This document shows positions 4,080 through 6,262 of a DNA stretch of 6,262 bases, one piece after another (position 1 is the first letter of the stretch; every line of letters starts with the position of its first letter). Below the pieces are notes generated by a model, which made no database searches, was not told the DNA's origin, and saw nothing but the letters and a program-made list of their open reading frames with translations. Source of the DNA: Candidatus Aquicultor primus (lineage in GTDB: Bacteria; Actinomycetota; Aquicultoria; Aquicultorales; Aquicultoraceae); NCBI GenBank assembly GCA_001767575.1, contig MELI01000016.1, forward strand, positions 663-6,924, given 5' to 3'. Position numbers and translations under genes: made by a program.

Positions 4080-5741
4080 ATGGCAAACCTGCAAATGCCC
4101 CCGCGTTCGGCATGGAGAGCGGTTGTCGAGAGCGCGTTCTACGCTAATTCTGTTAGAAAAACATCCATACATGAGCTATATAATCTGGCGTTGGAGCAAC
4201 CAGAGGTCGTGGTGACTTCTCACCCGTTTTATAAACCGGGGCAGTTCGGGCTTCCGACAGATGCGAAGGTTCTGGTTTCAAATGACGGCGCTATTGTCGG
4301 TCGCACGGCACGGGCACGCCGGCTTGTCAGACAGATGCAACACGACCGCGCCAAATATCAAAGAATCCTGCGTGAAGCCGTCTACCAGCTCAACAAGCGT
4401 GAGGCTTTGTGGCTTGAGGCGGTCGTTGGTCTTAATCCTGATTTTATGGTCAAGGCTAATCTGTTAAGCCCGGCGAGCGATGCAAAAAACATGCTGGATT
4501 GGGGAGTCAACTTTGCACCATGGATGGAGCCCTGGAAATCCCTCTATGGGCAATCGAGGCAGATTGACGAGCCGGAAATAATGGTTGTTGCCGACCCCGA
4601 GTGGCAAGACGAGAGGTTCCCCGATGGTCTTGTGATTATCGATGAGGACGAGAACTGTGCGGCGTTGCTCGGCCTGCGTTATTTCGGCGAGCGGAAGAAG
4701 GGCACGCTCACCCTGGCGTGGACTATGGGCACGAGACAGAACATGGTTGCGTGTCACGGTGGTATCAAGGTCATAAACGGAAAACCCCCGATCGCTGTGT
4801 TTGGATTATCGGGCTCCGGCAAGTCATCGCTTACCAATAGTCATGACCACGGTGGAACGCTGCGTGAGGATGAGAAGGTCACGGTCATCCACGACGATGC
4901 GTTCCTGATCGACCTTGATGCGGACATGACGGTTGTCCTTGAGACAAGCCTTTTTGATAAGACCGATGCTGTAAAGTTTAACGACGAGAGCATAAAGTTC
5001 TTTTATTCAGCTCAGAATGTCGGCGTGACGCAGATGGAAGACGGTTCCCGCGTTATGGTAGCCGAGGACATGCGCAACAATAATGGCCGATGTATCAAAT
5101 CGCGAGATATGTTTAACCATGCGGATAGCTGCCCAAGACCCGGCAGTGTCATCTGGCTGCAGAAAGATCCCTCCCTGCCGCCCGTCTCTAAGGTTGCCGA
5201 TGTAGGTCTTGCCGTTTCAATGGGCGCATCGCTTAGCACCATGCGGGCGAAAGGGGTCGAAAACGTACCGGCCGAAGAACTCGAAAAGCTTGTTATCGAG
5301 CCGTTTGCCAACCCATTTCGAGTCTATCCGCTAGCGGTAGATTGCCTGCAGTTCAGAAAGCTCTTTAAGCTCGGTACAGAGTGCTACGTGTTGAACACGC
5401 ATGCGTTTGGATTGCCGGGAGAGGAAATCGATATTCCATTGCAGCTATCGCTTTCCATCGTTACGGCGATAGTAAGGGGTCAAATAGAATGGAAAGCATG
5501 GGAGATATTCCCCGGCCTCATGATACCGAAGAACGGCACCGACCTGTTTGATGTTGATTACCATAAGAAATACTCGCCGACAGAAGATATCCAATACTTG
5601 AATTTTCTCCGGAAACGGATGCAGGACCGCATCACTTACCTTTCCAACAAACGAGACCTCGAAAACGATATGGAAAGCGTCTTCATCGACCCCTTGGTAG
5701 CGGCGAGACTCCATATCGACAGTGTCCTGAACCCGATTTAG
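4080..5741 (+). CDS. Divergent ATP-type phosphoenolpyruvate carboxykinase family protein
   Basis: A 553-aa cytosolic protein with the PEPCK (ATP) fold. Seen in order: GRTARARR at 74-81 in the place of the family's GRSPKDK; YFGERKKG at 201-208, keeping the Lys-Lys of GGEMKKG; CHGG at 225-228 (the metal-binding His of MHCS); P-loop FGLSGSGKSSLTN at 241-253; kinase-2 HDDAF at 271-275; LPPVSK at 366-371; and a YVLNTHAFG segment at 436-444. PckA makes phosphoenolpyruvate from oxaloacetate and ATP. Not seen are the GGCYAK segment after kinase-2, the YHFLSGYTAK..GTE stretch after LPPVSK (here VADVGLAVSMGAS), and the DTR arginine that contacts ATP (here LQLSLSIV). The reaction or substrate may therefore differ. 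The start is ATG, with AAAGGGG 7 nt upstream. It is the only plus-strand gene and ends convergently with the tRNA unit. The family is fairly sure; the exact function is not. Confidence 0.8.
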   Translation: MANLQMPPRSAWRAVVESAFYANSVRKTSIHELYNLALEQPEVVVTSHPFYKPGQFGLPTDAKVLVSNDGAIVGRTARARRLVRQMQHDRAKYQRILREAVYQLNKREALWLEAVVGLNPDFMVKANLLSPASDAKNMLDWGVNFAPWMEPWKSLYGQSRQIDEPEIMVVADPEWQDERFPDGLVIIDEDENCAALLGLRYFGERKKGTLTLAWTMGTRQNMVACHGGIKVINGKPPIAVFGLSGSGKSSLTNSHDHGGTLREDEKVTVIHDDAFLIDLDADMTVVLETSLFDKTDAVKFNDESIKFFYSAQNVGVTQMEDGSRVMVAEDMRNNNGRCIKSRDMFNHADSCPRPGSVIWLQKDPSLPPVSKVADVGLAVSMGASLSTMRAKGVENVPAEELEKLVIEPFANPFRVYPLAVDCLQFRKLFKLGTECYVLNTHAFGLPGEEIDIPLQLSLSIVTAIVRGQIEWKAWEIFPGLMIPKNGTDLFDVDYHKKYSPTEDIQYLNFLRKRMQDRITYLSNKRDLENDMESVFIDPLVAARLHIDSVLNPI

Positions 5742-5775
5742 CACTCAGAATTCGCAGATAAGTTTTGGCCTAAAA

Positions 5776-5808
5776 ACAAAAACACCGGTCGTTTCGACCG
5801 GTGTTTTA
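5776..5808. terminator. Bidirectional terminator between the PEPCK-like gene and tRNA-Arg
   Basis: AAAACACCGGTCG (5779-5791) pairs perfectly over 13 bp with CGACCGGTGTTTT (5795-5807) around a 3-nt loop. The plus strand ends in four Ts, and the minus strand in a longer T-rich tail (TTTTTGTTTTTA). It serves both convergent units, the PEPCK-like gene from the left and tRNA-Ser(GCT)-tRNA-Arg from the right. Confidence 0.93.
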
Positions 5809-5830
5809 AGTTTCCCCTACTATGGTCTTG

Positions 5831-5904
5831 CGTGCCCGGAGGGATTCGAACCCCCGACCTTCTGATTCGTAGTCAGACACTCTATCCAGCTGAGCTACGG
5901 GCAC
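5831..5904 (-). tRNA. tRNA-Arg(ACG)
   Basis: 74 nt, with acceptor GTGCCCG/CGGGCAC, discriminator G, D-loop AGCTGGATA, anticodon stem TCTGA/TCAGA with loop CTACGAA (anticodon ACG) and T-loop TTCGAAT. CCA is not encoded (CAAG follows). A34 of this tRNA is the standard bacterial target of TadA, whose gene lies about 3.3 kb away on the same strand. It is cotranscribed with tRNA-Ser(GCT), 28 nt after that gene's encoded CCA. Confidence 0.97.
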
Positions 5905-5905
5905 A

Positions 5906-5925
5906 TTCTAGTCGTTAAACTAGAA
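5906..5925 (-). repeat. Hairpin in the tRNA-Ser/tRNA-Arg spacer
   Basis: TTCTAGT (5906-5912) and ACTAGAA (5919-5925) form a perfect 7-bp stem with a 6-nt loop, filling most of the spacer and ending 1 nt before the tRNA-Arg 5' end. There is no T-run, so it is more likely a processing element than a terminator, or it may be incidental. Confidence 0.5.
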
Positions 5926-5932
5926 AATATTA

Positions 5933-6026
5933 TGGCGGAGAGAGAGGGATTCGAACCCTCGAGGGAGTTTTAAACCCCCTACTCGCTTAGCAGGCGAGCG
6001 CCTTCGACCGACTCGGCCATCTCTCC
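5933..6026 (-). tRNA. tRNA-Ser(GCT), CCA encoded
   Basis: Class II tRNA with acceptor GGAGAGA/TCTCTCC, discriminator G (5936), anticodon stem CTCGC/GCGAG with loop CTGCTAA (anticodon GCT, reading AGU/AGC), a long variable arm and T-loop TTCGAAT. It is the only complete tRNA in the window whose gene encodes CCA (5933-5935). It is the first gene of a two-tRNA unit with tRNA-Arg(ACG). Confidence 0.96.
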
Positions 6027-6057
6027 AGGCCGCTATACGCGATAAAATCAGATACTT

Positions 6058-6086
6058 ACTATACCGCAGGCGACAGACTTTGTCCA
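6058..6086 (-). promoter_or_regulatory. Strong promoter of the tRNA-Ser(GCT)-tRNA-Arg(ACG) unit
   Basis: On the minus strand TGGACA (6081-6086) and TATAGT (6058-6063) are separated by exactly 17 nt. Each matches consensus at 5 of 6. The start would fall near 6051, about 25 nt before the tRNA-Ser 5' end. This is the best promoter match in the window. Confidence 0.8.
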
Positions 6087-6168
6087 CCCGGGATAACAGC
6101 CCGATTCGCCATATTCGGGCAGGTCACAATAATCAGCTCGTCCGGGCAGATCGAGAAAGAAAAACAAG

Positions 6169-6198
6169 AGAAAAAGCCGCCTTGAAAAGGAGGCTTTT
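6169..6198 (-). terminator. Terminator of tRNA-Ser(TGA)
   Basis: Read on the minus strand, AAAAGCCTCC pairs with GGCGGCTTTT at 9 of 10 positions around a 7-nt loop and runs into a T-rich tail. It begins 3 nt after the tRNA discriminator, the same compact layout as after tRNA-Ser(CGA). Confidence 0.8.
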
Positions 6199-6201
6199 CT
6201 G

Positions 6202-6262
6202 CGGAGAGGGAGGGATTCGAACCCCCGAGAGACTCACGCCTCTAACGGTTTTCAAGACCGCC
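6202..6262 (-). tRNA. tRNA-Ser(TGA), 5' part cut by window edge
   Basis: 61 nt are present: an anticodon arm with loop CTTGAAA (anticodon TGA, reading UCA and, by wobble, other UCN codons), a variable arm, T-arm GGGGG/CCCTC with loop TTCGAAT, and 3' acceptor strand CCTCTCC with discriminator G. CCA is not encoded (CAG follows). The acceptor 5' strand and D-arm lie beyond position 6262. Confidence 0.93.

Noticed and set aside
4464..5744. Minus-strand open frames of 97-99 codons across the PEPCK-like gene
   Set aside because: Shadows of the 553-codon plus-strand gene, with no ribosome binding sites or motifs.

Overview
The window is bacterial chromosome, roughly half G+C by eye. It carries mainly translation, secretion and replication genes. 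A long SRP RNA with an Alu-type 5' domain, TTG/GTG starts with GAGG-type ribosome binding sites, a lipoprotein with a plain lipobox and several tRNA genes lacking encoded CCA all point to a monoderm (Gram-positive-type) bacterium. A deep actinobacterial or clostridial relative would fit, but the phylum cannot be fixed from this sequence alone.

Almost everything lies on the minus strand. Read in that direction, from the right edge to the left, the order is: tRNA-Ser(UGA), cut by the window edge, with its own terminator; a strong promoter driving tRNA-Ser(GCU) and tRNA-Arg(ACG), ending at a two-way terminator; (after a plus-strand interruption) a stand-alone HD-GYP c-di-GMP phosphodiesterase; tadA; a small BsuPI-type lipoprotein; tRNA-Ser(CGA) with terminator; tRNA-Ser(GGA) directly abutting the SRP RNA gene ffs with terminator; and the start of dnaX, cut by the left edge. 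tadA, tRNA-Ser, ffs and dnaX close together is a familiar Gram-positive neighbourhood. All four standard serine anticodon classes are present, and so is tRNA-Arg(ACG), the main tRNA substrate of TadA.

The one plus-strand gene (4080-5741) encodes a divergent member of the ATP-dependent phosphoenolpyruvate carboxykinase fold. It keeps the P-loop and metal-binding motifs but lacks several substrate-contact signatures of ordinary PckA. It runs convergently towards the tRNA-Ser/Arg unit, and both end at one shared bidirectional hairpin.

About 640 bp without a gene separate the divergent HD-GYP and PEPCK-like genes. This gap holds a perfect TATAAT box, a strong hairpin followed by five Ts about 65 nt downstream (a candidate small RNA or attenuated leader), a set of mutually exclusive stems, and a 76-bp inverted-repeat element. 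It is the least explained part of the window. I did not find a clear new multi-gene system. The leads most worth following are the PEPCK-like enzyme with its structured leader, and the tRNA-Ser/SRP RNA junction.
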